A stretch of DNA of 53,848 nt from Rhodospirillales bacterium. GTDB taxonomy: Bacteria > Pseudomonadota > Alphaproteobacteria > Rhodospirillales > Casp-alpha2. This document shows, one piece after another, positions 35,020-43,098 of the stretch (position 1 is the stretch's first letter; each line of letters opens with the position of its first letter). The stretch lies in NCBI GenBank assembly GCA_023145215.1, contig JAGLED010000024.1, positions 1 to 53,848 on the forward strand, written 5' to 3'. Both the position numbers and the translations under genes were made by a program. The notes below the pieces were generated by a model. That model searched no databases and was not told where the DNA came from. It saw only the letters and a program-made list of their open reading frames with translations.

Positions 35020-35898
35020 GTGACGAACCCTGCCGCCCGCCCGAGACGATCCGTCCTGTATATGCCGGGATCCAACACGCGCGCCATGCAGAAAGGCCGG
35101 GAATTGCCCGCCGATGCACTGATCTTGGATCTCGAAGACTCCGTCGCGCCGGAAGCGAAAATAGAGGCGCGCGACCTGATCAAGGCGGCGCTCGACGAGG
35201 GGGGATACGGATCTCGTGAGATCGGCGTCCGCACCAACGGGTTCGACACCGAATGGGGCAAGGACGATGTTGCCGCCGTCGCGCAGATGAAATGCCACGC
35301 CGTCGTTTTGCCGAAGGTGGAAACAGCCGAGCTTGTCCTGGACGTCGTCGCGATATTGGAAAAGGCCGGTGCGCCGGATGACATGGAAATCTGGTGCATG
35401 ATGGAAACCCCGCTCGGCATTCTTAATGCGCGGGAAATCGCTTTCGCGCACCGGCGCGTCGGCTGCCTTGTGATGGGGACGTCGGACTTGCAGAAAGATC
35501 TTCGCTGCCGCCACACACCGGACCGGTTGCCGTTCCTCTATGCGCTGCAGCACTGCATCATGGCGGCGCGGGCGGCCGGGATCGCGATTCTCGACGGTGT
35601 GCATCTGGATCTTTCCGACGATGAGGGCTTCCGCAAATCCTGCGTGCAGGGTCTCGAACTTGGCATGGATGGCAAGACGCTGATCCATCCGAAGACCATC
35701 GACGCGGCGAACGAGGTGTTTGCACCGGCGGCCGACGAAGTCGCCTGGGCGCGGAAGATCATCGATGCCCACGCCGAAGCCGCCAAGGAAGGCAAAGGGC
35801 TCGTCGTCGTCGACGGCAAGCTGATCGAGAATCTCCACGTCGAGGACGCCAAGCGCGTGCTGGCCCTTGCCGACGCCATCAACGCCCGGGGCAGTTGA
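35020..35898 (+). CDS. HpcH/HpaI/CitE-family CoA-ester lyase (malyl-CoA lyase or thioesterase-like)
   Basis: Metal-dependent TIM-barrel enzyme acting on malyl- or methylmalyl-CoA type esters. 292 residues from the GTG at 35020, which has GGAG a few bases before; no ATG fits the family start. Motifs: RSVLYMPGSNTRAMQKG, LDLEDSVAPEAK (metal-binding acidic residues), METPLGILNAREIAF, and GKTLIHPKTIDAANEVF. Mesaconyl-CoA hydratase starts two bases after its stop, so a (3S)-malyl-CoA thioesterase or beta-methylmalyl-CoA lyase role in the ethylmalonyl-CoA pathway is likely; which one is undecided. Confidence 0.85.
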   Translation: MTNPAARPRRSVLYMPGSNTRAMQKGRELPADALILDLEDSVAPEAKIEARDLIKAALDEGGYGSREIGVRTNGFDTEWGKDDVAAVAQMKCHAVVLPKVETAELVLDVVAILEKAGAPDDMEIWCMMETPLGILNAREIAFAHRRVGCLVMGTSDLQKDLRCRHTPDRLPFLYALQHCIMAARAAGIAILDGVHLDLSDDEGFRKSCVQGLELGMDGKTLIHPKTIDAANEVFAPAADEVAWARKIIDAHAEAAKEGKGLVVVDGKLIENLHVEDAKRVLALADAINARGS

Positions 35899-35899
35899 T

Positions 35900-36964
35900 A
35901 TGAGTGCTTCGAACGCGGGCAAGACCAACCCCGGCAACTATTTTGAGGACTTCTCCCTTGGTCAGGTGTTTGCGCACGCAACGCCCCGGACCGTGACCGA
36001 CGGCGATATCGCGCTTTATACCGGTCTTTACGGGGGACGTTTCGCGGTGCAGTCGTCGGCCGAGTTCGCAAAAGGGTTAGGTTATGCGGCGCAGCCGGTC
36101 GACGATCTGCTGACGTTTCATATCGCGTTTGGGAAGACGGTGCCGGAGGTATCGCTTAACGCCGTCGCCAACCTCGGTTATGCGGAAGGCGTCTTCGGCG
36201 CGCCGGTTTATGCCGGCGACACGATCCGCACCACGTCCGAGGTGATCGGGCTCAGAGAGAACTCCAACGGCAAGACGGGCGTGGTCTATGTGCGTTCGAC
36301 CGGGACCAAGCAGACCGGCGAAATGGTCGTTGATTACAATCGCTGGGTCATGGTCAACAAGCGGGACGCCGCGAACCCGGCACCGCACGCAAGCGTGCCG
36401 GATCTGAAACCGGCGGTTGACGCCGCCGATCTGGTGCTGCCGCAAGGCACCGATTTTGCGGGTTACGATAAAATTCTCGCCGGTAGTGACGACCTTTGGG
36501 GCGACTACGAGGTCGGCGAGAAGATCGATCATGTCGACGGCACGACGGTCGAGGAAGCCGAGCACATGATGGCGACGCGCCTCTATCAGAACACGGCGAA
36601 GGTTCACTTCAACCAGTTTGCGCAATCGTCGGGCCGGTTCGGCAAGCGGCTTGTTTACGGCGGCCACGTGATCTCGATCGCCCGTGCGCTCAGCTTTAAT
36701 GGCCTCGCTAACGCGTTTCGTATCGCCGCCATCAATGCGGGCTCCCACACCAACCCGATCTTCGCGGGCGACACCGTGTTTGCGTGGTCGGAAGTATTGG
36801 ACAAAGCCGAATGCAGGGGCCGGAGCGACATTGGTGCCCTCAGATTGCGGACCGTCGCGACCAAGGACCATCCGCCTGCGGACTTCCCGCTCAAGGGCGA
36901 CGACGGCAAGCACCTGCCACATGTCGTGCTCGATCTCGATTACTGGGTGCTGATGCCGCGCTGA
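35900..36964 (+). CDS. mch: Mesaconyl-CoA hydratase
   Basis: Hydrates mesaconyl-C1-CoA to beta-methylmalyl-CoA in the ethylmalonyl-CoA pathway for acetyl-CoA assimilation. 354 residues from the ATG at 35900: two MaoC-like hot-dog domains (about 15-165 and 200-350). The second carries the hydratase-type segment RFGKRLVYGGHVISIARAL; the first has NYFEDFSLGQVFAHATPRTVT. Length and double hot-dog form fit Mch of Rhodobacter and related bacteria. Translational coupling with the CitE-type gene supports the pathway assignment. Confidence 0.82.
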   Translation: MSASNAGKTNPGNYFEDFSLGQVFAHATPRTVTDGDIALYTGLYGGRFAVQSSAEFAKGLGYAAQPVDDLLTFHIAFGKTVPEVSLNAVANLGYAEGVFGAPVYAGDTIRTTSEVIGLRENSNGKTGVVYVRSTGTKQTGEMVVDYNRWVMVNKRDAANPAPHASVPDLKPAVDAADLVLPQGTDFAGYDKILAGSDDLWGDYEVGEKIDHVDGTTVEEAEHMMATRLYQNTAKVHFNQFAQSSGRFGKRLVYGGHVISIARALSFNGLANAFRIAAINAGSHTNPIFAGDTVFAWSEVLDKAECRGRSDIGALRLRTVATKDHPPADFPLKGDDGKHLPHVVLDLDYWVLMPR

Positions 36965-36974
36965 GACAGCGCAA

Positions 36975-37370
36975 AATAAAAGAGGCGTCAGCGGTATCGG
37001 TCCTGGGAAACCTCCACCCGGCACTGCTGGATCAGTGCACCTGACGCCTCTTGGAGCCGGCCAGGCTCCGTTCGCCCATGAGACACCATGTCCTCGCTTC
37101 AAGCGGGGCCGCACCCTGGGCAGAGATCGGCCTCGTTCTCCGCGTCTGCTTCTGGGACACCGAAGCGCCCCAGCCGCAAATGGACACATCGTCACCACCC
37201 TGCGCGCCTCACGCTCACCTGGGCAGTGAGCGGTCGGAGTGGCGGGCCGAAACCCGGCCACTGGCAGCAAGTGGCGTCGAAGCTCGGGTACGGGACCAGA
37301 TGTTCCCCCACCTTTGCCGCGACCGGTACTGCCGGAAAACCGGCAGTACCGCGACGGTGTACTCGCGTGC
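36975..37370 (-). ncRNA. Candidate structured noncoding RNA upstream of sdh (minus strand)
   Basis: The 695-base gap between mch and sdhC has no convincing protein gene but many strong stems. Read on the minus strand: CGGTACTGCCGG/CCGGCAGTACCG (37324-37351), CGCTCAC/GTGAGCG, GGAGCC/GGCTCC, GCACTG/CAGTGC, and a final 11-bp stem AGAGGCGTCAG/CTGACGCCTCT. The last stem is followed by TTTTATTTT, a terminator-like end at about 36975. I looked for marks of tmRNA, RNase P RNA, 4.5S, 6S and a cobalamin riboswitch and found none. The 5' end is uncertain. Confidence 0.4.
37324..37351. other. Perfect 12-bp inverted repeat
   Basis: CGGTACTGCCGG-AAAA-CCGGCAGTACCG. It is probably the 5'-proximal hairpin of the candidate RNA above, but could also be a palindromic protein-binding site. 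Confidence 0.7.
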
Positions 37371-37464
37371 ACGCTAACAATGCGCCGGAACGTTTCGCGC
37401 CGCTACGTGGAATGTTGGGGGTAAAGTTACTTTCCTGTGTAAAACCGTCGCCGTTTTCCCCAAT

Positions 37465-37484
37465 TTATCCACAGTTTGTCCACA
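37465..37484 (+). promoter_or_regulatory. Pair of DnaA boxes
   Basis: TTATCCACA (37465-37473, perfect) and TTGTCCACA (37476-37484, one mismatch), same orientation, starts 11 bases apart, about 90 bases before the predicted sdh promoter. Two boxes at one helical turn suggest DnaA regulation; there are too few boxes, and no AT-rich unwinding element, to propose an origin. Confidence 0.5.
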
Positions 37485-37572
37485 TCTGGGCCGAGTCCGG
37501 GGCGAAACCGGCCCGCGCATGGTGAAAGCGGGCTGCGCCGTTGCGTGGGTTGCTGCAACGCACCACGAGAAA

Positions 37573-37601
37573 TTGACTTTCCCCAATCGCACGGGTACCA
37601 C
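37573..37601 (+). promoter_or_regulatory. Predicted sdh promoter
   Basis: TTGACT, 17 bases, TACCAC: a good housekeeping -35 and a weaker -10, placing transcription start about 50 bases before the sdhC ATG. Based on consensus only. Confidence 0.4.
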
Positions 37602-37659
37602 TAGCGCACGGTTGAGAACTCAGCGAATGCTCGCATTGCCCAGAGAAAGGCATTCAGTC

Positions 37660-38049
37660 ATGGCTACCCGGAATCGTCCCCTTTCACCGCATTTACAAGT
37701 CTACAAACTGCCGGTGAGCGCCCAATTATCGATCTCGCACCGGATTACCGGCGTCATCCTTTGCGGCGGCGCCGTGCTGCTGACGTATTGGTTGATGGCC
37801 GCCACGTACGGACCGGAGGCTTTCGCGACCGCGCAGGCGATCCTCGGATCGTGGATCGGTAAACTGGTCTTGCTGGGCGTCGTTTTCTCGCTCTGGTATC
37901 ACCTTGCGAACGGTATCCGCCATCTGATCTGGGACACCGGCCGCGGTCTTGAGCTGCCGCAGCTGCGCACCAGCGGGATGGTGGTCGTCGCCTCGGCGGT
38001 GATCCTGACCGTCGCCACGTTCGTATTGGCTTACACGGTAGGGAACTGA
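37660..38049 (+). CDS. sdhC: Succinate dehydrogenase cytochrome b556 subunit
   Basis: Membrane anchor of complex II that binds haem b and quinone. 129 residues from the ATG at 37660 (AAGG nine bases before), the standard length; the frame is open further upstream but unlike the family. Signature RPLSPHLQVYKLPVSAQLSISHRITG, three membrane helices and WYHLANGIRHLIWDTG, whose histidine is a likely haem ligand. It heads sdhCDAB. Confidence 0.95.
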   Translation: MATRNRPLSPHLQVYKLPVSAQLSISHRITGVILCGGAVLLTYWLMAATYGPEAFATAQAILGSWIGKLVLLGVVFSLWYHLANGIRHLIWDTGRGLELPQLRTSGMVVVASAVILTVATFVLAYTVGN

Positions 38050-38051
38050 TC

Positions 38052-38432
38052 ATGGAACTGCGTTCACATCTTAGCCGTGTCCGCGGCCTCGGCGCATCGC
38101 ACGAAGGCACGCATCATTTCTGGGTGCAGCGGATCAGCGGGATCGCGCTGGTGCCGCTGGTGATCTGGTTCGTGCTGTCCGTGTCGAGCGTCATCGGCGC
38201 CGACCTCGCGACGTTCAAGGCCTGGGTCGGTACGCACTACAATCCGGTGCTGCTGATCCTGCTCATCGCCACCATGTTCCACCACGCATTTCTCGGCCTG
38301 CAGGTGATCATCGAGGATTACGTCCATGGCGAAGCAGCCAAGCTGACGACGCTGATCCTCGTTAAGTTCGCCGTCTATCTGATCGGCGCCTGTGCCGTGT
38401 TTGCCGTTATTCGCCTGACTTTCGGGAGCTGA
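38052..38432 (+). CDS. sdhD: Succinate dehydrogenase hydrophobic anchor subunit
   Basis: Second membrane anchor of complex II. 126 residues with three hydrophobic helices. Start [24 protein letters not shown] is typical of alphaproteobacterial SdhD; the histidine in [18 protein letters not shown] region is positioned as the second haem ligand. The gene starts two bases after sdhC and ends five bases before sdhA. Confidence 0.94.
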   Translation: MELRSHLSRVRGLGASHEGTHHFWVQRISGIALVPLVIWFVLSVSSVIGADLATFKAWVGTHYNPVLLILLIATMFHHAFLGLQVIIEDYVHGEAAKLTTLILVKFAVYLIGACAVFAVIRLTFGS

Positions 38433-38437
38433 TCCGG

Positions 38438-40228
38438 ATGCCTCAATCCTACGAGATCGTTGATCACAAATACGACGTCATCGTCGTCGGTGCCGGCGGC
38501 GCCGGCCTGCGCGCGACGCTGGGCATGGCCGCTGCCGGTTTGAAAACCGCCTGTATCTCCAAGGTGTTCCCGACCCGGTCCCACACCGTTGCCGCCCAAG
38601 GGGGCATCGGTGCGTCGCTCGGCAACATGGCCGAGGACAATTGGATCTGGCACATGTACGACACCGTCAAGGGCGCCGACTGGCTCGGCGACCAGGACGC
38701 CATCGAATACATGTGCCGCGAAGCGGTGCCGGCGATCTATGAGCTCGAACACTTCGGCGTGCCGTTCTCGCGCACCGAAGACGGCAAGATCTACCAGCGC
38801 CCGTTCGGCGGCCACATGGCCAACTTCGGCGAAAAGCCGGTGCAGCGCGCCTGTGCCGCTGCGGACCGTACCGGGCATGCGATCCTGCACACGCTCTATC
38901 AGCAGTCGCTCAAGAATGACGCTGAGTTCTTTATCGAATACTTCGCCATCGACCTGATCATGGACGACGACGGTGTCTGTCAGGGGGTCGTTGCCTGGAA
39001 CCTCGACGACGGCAAGCTGCACCGTTTCCAGGCGCAGATGACGGTCTTCGCGTCGGGCGGTTATGGCCGCGCTTACTTCTCATGCACGTCGGCCCACACC
39101 TGCACCGGCGACGGGCACGGCATGATCGCGCGGGCCGGCCTGCCGCTTCAGGACCAGGAATTCGTTCAGTTCCACCCGACCGGGATCTTCTCGGCCGGCT
39201 GCCTGATCACCGAAGGGGCGCGCGGCGAGGGCGGTTACCTCACCAACTCCGAGGGTGAGCGTTTCATGGAGCGTTATGCTCCGACCGCCAAAGATCTCGC
39301 CAGCCGTGACGTCGTCAGCCGCGCCATGACCATGGAAATCCGCGACGGACGCGGTGTCGGTGACGACGCCGATCACATCCACCTGCACCTGGAGCATCTG
39401 GGCGCGGACGTCCTGCACAAACGTCTGCCGGGCATTACCGAGACGGCGCGGATCTTCTCGGGCGTCGATGCGACCAAGGAACCGATCCCGGTGCTGCCGA
39501 CCGTGCACTACAACATGGGCGGCATTCCGACCAACCACCGCACCGAAGTGCTGAACCCGACCGAGGACGATCCGGACCGGGTCGCGCCCGGCCTGATGGC
39601 CATCGGCGAATGCGCATCGGCGTCGGTGCATGGGGCCAACCGCCTCGGCACCAACTCGTTGCTCGATCTTGTCGTGTTCGGCCGCGCCGCCGCGATCCGC
39701 GCCGCCGAGATCGTCAAGCCGGGGGCGGCGCTGCCGCCGCTCAACACGGCGTCCGCGGACAAAGCCATTGCGCGCTTCGACGCGGTGCGCCACGCCGACG
39801 GTGACACGCCGACGGCGCAGATCCGGGGCGAGTTGCAGCGCGTCATGCAGAACAACGCAGCGGTCTTCCGTACCGCCGAAGTCCTTAAAGAGGGCGTCGA
39901 AAAACTGGACGCGGTGACCGCCAAGATGACGGATCTGAAGGTGCATGACCGCTCTTTGATCTGGAACTCCGATCTGGTGGAAAGCCTTGAGCTGACGAAC
40001 CTCGTGCCGAACGCGGTCTCGACGATGTATTCCGCCGAGGCGCGTCACGAAAGCCGCGGCGCACACGCCCATGAGGATTATCCGGACCGTGACGACGAGA
40101 ACTGGATGAAGCACTCGCTGGCGTGGATCGACGAGAAAGGCGGGTGCAAGCTCGGCTATCGGCCGGTGCACGCCTATACGCTGACCGACGAGGTCGAATA
40201 CATCGAACCCAAGGCCCGGGTGTACTGA
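38438..40228 (+). CDS. sdhA: Succinate dehydrogenase flavoprotein subunit
   Basis: Oxidises succinate to fumarate with covalently bound FAD. 596 residues. Motifs: FAD-binding [16 protein letters not shown], the FAD-linking histidine in [16 protein letters not shown], the active-site region [21 protein letters not shown] with conserved His, the capping-domain MGGIPTN, and the C-terminal [19 protein letters not shown]. Everything expected is present. Confidence 0.97.
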   Translation: MPQSYEIVDHKYDVIVVGAGGAGLRATLGMAAAGLKTACISKVFPTRSHTVAAQGGIGASLGNMAEDNWIWHMYDTVKGADWLGDQDAIEYMCREAVPAIYELEHFGVPFSRTEDGKIYQRPFGGHMANFGEKPVQRACAAADRTGHAILHTLYQQSLKNDAEFFIEYFAIDLIMDDDGVCQGVVAWNLDDGKLHRFQAQMTVFASGGYGRAYFSCTSAHTCTGDGHGMIARAGLPLQDQEFVQFHPTGIFSAGCLITEGARGEGGYLTNSEGERFMERYAPTAKDLASRDVVSRAMTMEIRDGRGVGDDADHIHLHLEHLGADVLHKRLPGITETARIFSGVDATKEPIPVLPTVHYNMGGIPTNHRTEVLNPTEDDPDRVAPGLMAIGECASASVHGANRLGTNSLLDLVVFGRAAAIRAAEIVKPGAALPPLNTASADKAIARFDAVRHADGDTPTAQIRGELQRVMQNNAAVFRTAEVLKEGVEKLDAVTAKMTDLKVHDRSLIWNSDLVESLELTNLVPNAVSTMYSAEARHESRGAHAHEDYPDRDDENWMKHSLAWIDEKGGCKLGYRPVHAYTLTDEVEYIEPKARVY

Positions 40229-40242
40229 GGAAGGTCTGAAAC

Positions 40243-41016
40243 ATGGTTGAATTCACGCTTCCCGCCAACTCGAAGGTGACCGAAGGCAAGACCTTCAAGG
40301 CTTCCGGCGGCACCAACATCAAGACCTTCCGCATCTATCGCTACGATCCGGACAGCGGTCAGAACCCGCGCTTGGACAGCTACGAGGTTGACCTCGATAA
40401 ATGCGGCCCGATGGTTCTGGATGCGCTGATCAAGATCAAGAACGAGATCGATCCGACCCTCGCGTTCCGGCGGTCCTGCCGCGAAGGGGTGTGCGGGTCT
40501 TGCGCCTTCAACATCGACGGCACCAACACGCTGGCGTGCACGAAATCCATCGACGAGATCAAGGGCGACGTAAAAGTCTATCCGCTGCCGCATATGCCGG
40601 TGATCAAGGACCTCGTCCCCGACCTCAACGTCCCTTACGCGCAGTACCGGTCCATTGAGCCGTGGCTTCAGGCCGATACACAGCCGCCGACCGGCGAACG
40701 TCTGCAGAGCCCGGAAGAGCGCGAAAAGCTCGACGGCCTTTGGGAATGCATTCTTTGCTTCTGCTGCCAGACCTCGTGCCCGAGCTACTGGTGGAACGGC
40801 GACCGATATCTGGGGCCGGCGATCCTGTTGCAGGCGTATCGCTGGATCGCCGACTCGCGCGACGAAGCGACGGGCAAACGGCTCGACAGCCTGGACGACC
40901 CGTTCCGGCTGTTCCGTTGCCACACCATCATGAACTGCACCAACACCTGCCCGAAGGGTCTGAACCCGGGCAAGGCGATTGCGGAAATCAAGAAGGCGCT
41001 CGTGCAGCGGCGCTGA
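40243..41016 (+). CDS. sdhB: Succinate dehydrogenase iron-sulfur subunit
   Basis: Electron-transfer subunit with 2Fe-2S, 4Fe-4S and 3Fe-4S clusters. 257 residues. Cysteine blocks: [15 protein letters not shown] with a later C for 2Fe-2[13 protein letters not shown] for 4Fe-4[21 protein letters not shown] for the 3Fe-4S. It starts 14 bases after sdhA and is followed by the operon terminator. Confidence 0.97.
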   Translation: MVEFTLPANSKVTEGKTFKASGGTNIKTFRIYRYDPDSGQNPRLDSYEVDLDKCGPMVLDALIKIKNEIDPTLAFRRSCREGVCGSCAFNIDGTNTLACTKSIDEIKGDVKVYPLPHMPVIKDLVPDLNVPYAQYRSIEPWLQADTQPPTGERLQSPEEREKLDGLWECILCFCCQTSCPSYWWNGDRYLGPAILLQAYRWIADSRDEATGKRLDSLDDPFRLFRCHTIMNCTNTCPKGLNPGKAIAEIKKALVQRR

Positions 41017-41035
41017 CGTGGTTTACATCGAACGC

Positions 41036-41068
41036 AAAAAGCCCCCGGTTTCCGCCGGGGGCTTTTTT
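41036..41068 (+). terminator. Rho-independent terminator after sdhB
   Basis: Five A, GCCCCCGG, six-base loop, CCGGGGGC, six T: a perfect 8-bp GC stem extended by A-T pairs. Terminates sdhCDAB. Confidence 0.95.
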
Positions 41069-41100
41069 GTTCGGGATATTTGGTCCGTTCAGCTTCTGTC

Positions 41101-41179
41101 GTCATCCCGAGCTTGATTCGGGATCCATAGACATCGCCGACCGTTCCGAATATGGACCCTGAATCGAGTTCAGGGTGAC
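41101..41179. repeat. Long imperfect palindromic dispersed repeat
   Basis: Arms GTCATCCCGAGCTTGATTCG... (41101-41129) and ...GAGTTCAGGGTGAC (41151-41179) match in inverse complement at 23 of 29 positions, all six differences being transitions, around a 21-base centre. This GTCATCCCG/GGGTGAC type is, from memory, widely scattered in alphaproteobacteria and is a different family from the one at 29399. Confidence 0.8.
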
Positions 41180-41195
41180 GCGATAAGGTGTCGCG

Positions 41196-41402
41196 TCACT
41201 TCAGATCGATCTTGCCGTCGATCTCGGTGGAAAGGCCAAGGCTGTCGATGGTCAGCGTAACCTTCGCATTGATGCTCTCGTCACCGGATAGCTTGCCGCT
41301 GTCGATGGCGGCGCGTACCGCGCCTTCGATTTCACGCTGCGATGTGATGCCGACGTTCTTGAGGAATTTCCTCAGTGTCATATTGAAGATGTCTTCATCC
41401 AT
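41196..41402 (-). CDS. DUF6494 family small protein
   Basis: 68-residue soluble protein of unknown role. The pattern MDEDIFNMTLRKFLKNVG, TSQREIEGAVRAAIDSGKL, and a C-terminal beta segment AKVTLTIDSLGLSTEIDG fits this small family. No partner domain. It stands alone between the repeat element and the PaiB-like gene, which is divergent. Confidence 0.8.
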   Translation of the reverse strand: MDEDIFNMTLRKFLKNVGITSQREIEGAVRAAIDSGKLSGDESINAKVTLTIDSLGLSTEIDGKIDLK

Positions 41403-41556
41403 AGTCCTGTCCCCGATGGTTCGAAAAGTGGTTCCCTCTCGGGCCGCGATAAAGGCACTGTCTGGGGTCTCCGAATTCCCCTAGACGTTGGCGCGACCCT
41501 GCCTTTTATATAGACGTCGGCGGTATGGCGGACAACGGCGGAGCGGAGCGACGGCC

Positions 41557-42192
41557 ATGTATATCCCAAAGTTTTTCGCAAGCGATGACGACACGTTGGC
41601 GCGCAGAATCGTTGCCAATCACGCGTTCGGTCTGCTGATGACCCTGCCGGGCGAGCCCGGCGCCGACGCTGATATTTCCCACCTGCCGATGCTGTGGCTT
41701 GATGATGGGGGTCAGAACGGGCGCATCATCGCACACGTCGCGCGGGCCAATTCTCACGGTGGGCGGTTTGACGGGAAGTCCCCGTCGATCGCGGTTTTCT
41801 CTGGCCCGCACGCCTATGTCTCACCCAATTACTACGCGCACGATGGTTTGGTGCCGACGTGGAACTACGCCGCCGTTCACCTGCACGGCAAACCACGCGC
41901 GGTCGAGGATGAAGCGGGTGCTGTGGCGATTCTCGATGCGTTGGTTTCGACCTTCGAAAGCGACAGAACCGGGAACTGGTCGACTGCCGATTTGCCCGAC
42001 GGCATGCTGCCCAAGCAGATCAAGGGAATCGTTGCGTTCGAGATGCCGGTCGAGAGGATCGAACTCAAGGTCAAGATGAACCAGAACCGCCAACCCGATG
42101 ACATCAAGGGCGTGATCCAGGCGCTTGGGGATAGCGAGTCGGAAGCCGACCGGGCGACGGCCCGGATGATGGCGGACCTCAGCGGCGGCTGA
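41557..42192 (+). CDS. PaiB-like FMN-binding protein (putative negative transcriptional regulator family)
   Basis: 211 residues from the ATG at 41557 (MYIPKFFASDDD); upstream in-frame sequence is not family-like. Split-barrel flavin fold; typical motifs are HLPMLWLDD, HVARANSH, SGPHAYVSPNYYAHDGLVPTWNYAAVH and LPKQIKGIVAFEMPVERIELKVKMNQNR. Bacillus PaiB gives the family its regulator name, but most members are probably flavoproteins of unknown reaction. The 3' end overlaps the convergent hydroxylase gene by 14 bases. Confidence 0.9.
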   Translation: MYIPKFFASDDDTLARRIVANHAFGLLMTLPGEPGADADISHLPMLWLDDGGQNGRIIAHVARANSHGGRFDGKSPSIAVFSGPHAYVSPNYYAHDGLVPTWNYAAVHLHGKPRAVEDEAGAVAILDALVSTFESDRTGNWSTADLPDGMLPKQIKGIVAFEMPVERIELKVKMNQNRQPDDIKGVIQALGDSESEADRATARMMADLSGG

Positions 42193-42997
42193 TGTCACCG
42201 GATTTTCTGAACGGGATCATCAAAAGACCGATCAGCCCCCGGTGTTCGGTTTCGCGAAACTGATGCAGGCCGATGGTCATGCCGTCGTGGCCGTCCCGGG
42301 GCTGGGCGGTGTAGGTGCGAAACAGCCGGTCCCAGACCGAGAGACAAAATCCGTAGTTGTTGTCGGTTTCTTCCGGATGCCAGGAATGGTGCACCCGGTG
42401 CATGTCGGGCGTCACGATCAAGGTCCGGAGCAGGCGATCAAGCCAGAGCGGCAGGTTTATGTTGGCGTGATTGAACATCGCCGATGCGTTCAGCACCACC
42501 TCGAACAGGATCACGGCCACGGCGGGTATGCCGAGCGCCAGCACCAGCGCGATCTTGATCAGCAACGACAGGATGATCTCGATGGGATGAAAACGGATGC
42601 CGGTGGTGACGTCGATTTCGGTATCGGCGTGGTGCATCCGGTGAAGCCGCCAAAGTATCGGCACCTTGTGAAACACCACGTGCTGGGCGTAGATCGCGAG
42701 ATCCAGAAAAATTACCGAGAATGCGATCGCAGGGACGGCGGGAATATCGGTGATGTTCAAAAGCCCGATCCCGTTCTCCGCCGCCCAGAGCGCGACGGCG
42801 ACGGGCGGCAGCGGGATCAATATCCGGGCCAGAATCGTACCGACGGCGACAATCGCTAAGTTGGCGGGCCAGCGTTCGCCGCGTCCGAGTGTACGTTCCC
42901 GCCGAGGGACCAGGGCTTCGATCGCCATCATCGCGACAAGGACACCGCCGAACACGCCGATGCGGATCATTCCTTCGTTGGTCAATAGCTGTTCCAT
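42179..42997 (-). CDS. Sterol desaturase / fatty acid hydroxylase family protein
   Basis: Membrane di-iron oxygenase. 272 residues with about four to five hydrophobic stretches and the histidine clusters of the family: HVVFHKVPILWRLHRMHH, a middle FNHANINLP and HRVHHSWHPEETDNNYG. Substrate unknown; bacterial relatives act on carotenoids, lipids or alkyl ethers. It overlaps the PaiB gene by 14 bases at the 3' ends. Confidence 0.88.
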   Translation of the reverse strand: MEQLLTNEGMIRIGVFGGVLVAMMAIEALVPRRERTLGRGERWPANLAIVAVGTILARILIPLPPVAVALWAAENGIGLLNITDIPAVPAIAFSVIFLDLAIYAQHVVFHKVPILWRLHRMHHADTEIDVTTGIRFHPIEIILSLLIKIALVLALGIPAVAVILFEVVLNASAMFNHANINLPLWLDRLLRTLIVTPDMHRVHHSWHPEETDNNYGFCLSVWDRLFRTYTAQPRDGHDGMTIGLHQFRETEHRGLIGLLMIPFRKSGDISRR

Positions 42998-43098
42998 GGC
43001 CCTGCCGCGTCCGTTTACGGGTAATTGGCGAGATGTCGACGGTGTTTCAAGCTTCGATAAGCGGTGTTAGAGTCTGCGCCCGCAAAGGAGATCCTATC

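Noticed and set aside
36975-37370. tmRNA, RNase P RNA, 6S, 4.5S or cobalamin riboswitch
   Set aside because: No tag-peptide frame or T-arm, no GAGGAAAGTCC block, no rod-like end-to-end pairing, no SRP loop and no B12 box could be found on either strand.
36077-37372. Long minus-strand open frame (431 codons) across mch and the gap
   Set aside because: It runs antisense through the well-supported mch gene and its product has no family-like features; GC-rich DNA gives many such shadows. The same applies to long antisense frames over sucA, sdhA, ydbH and ffh.
37465-37484. Chromosomal replication origin
   Set aside because: Only two DnaA boxes, no AT-rich unwinding element and none of the usual origin neighbours.
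37088-37525. 145-codon plus-strand open frame in the mch-sdhC gap
   Set aside because: Product is Pro/Ser/Arg-rich without any recognisable pattern and it crosses the hairpins and DnaA boxes.
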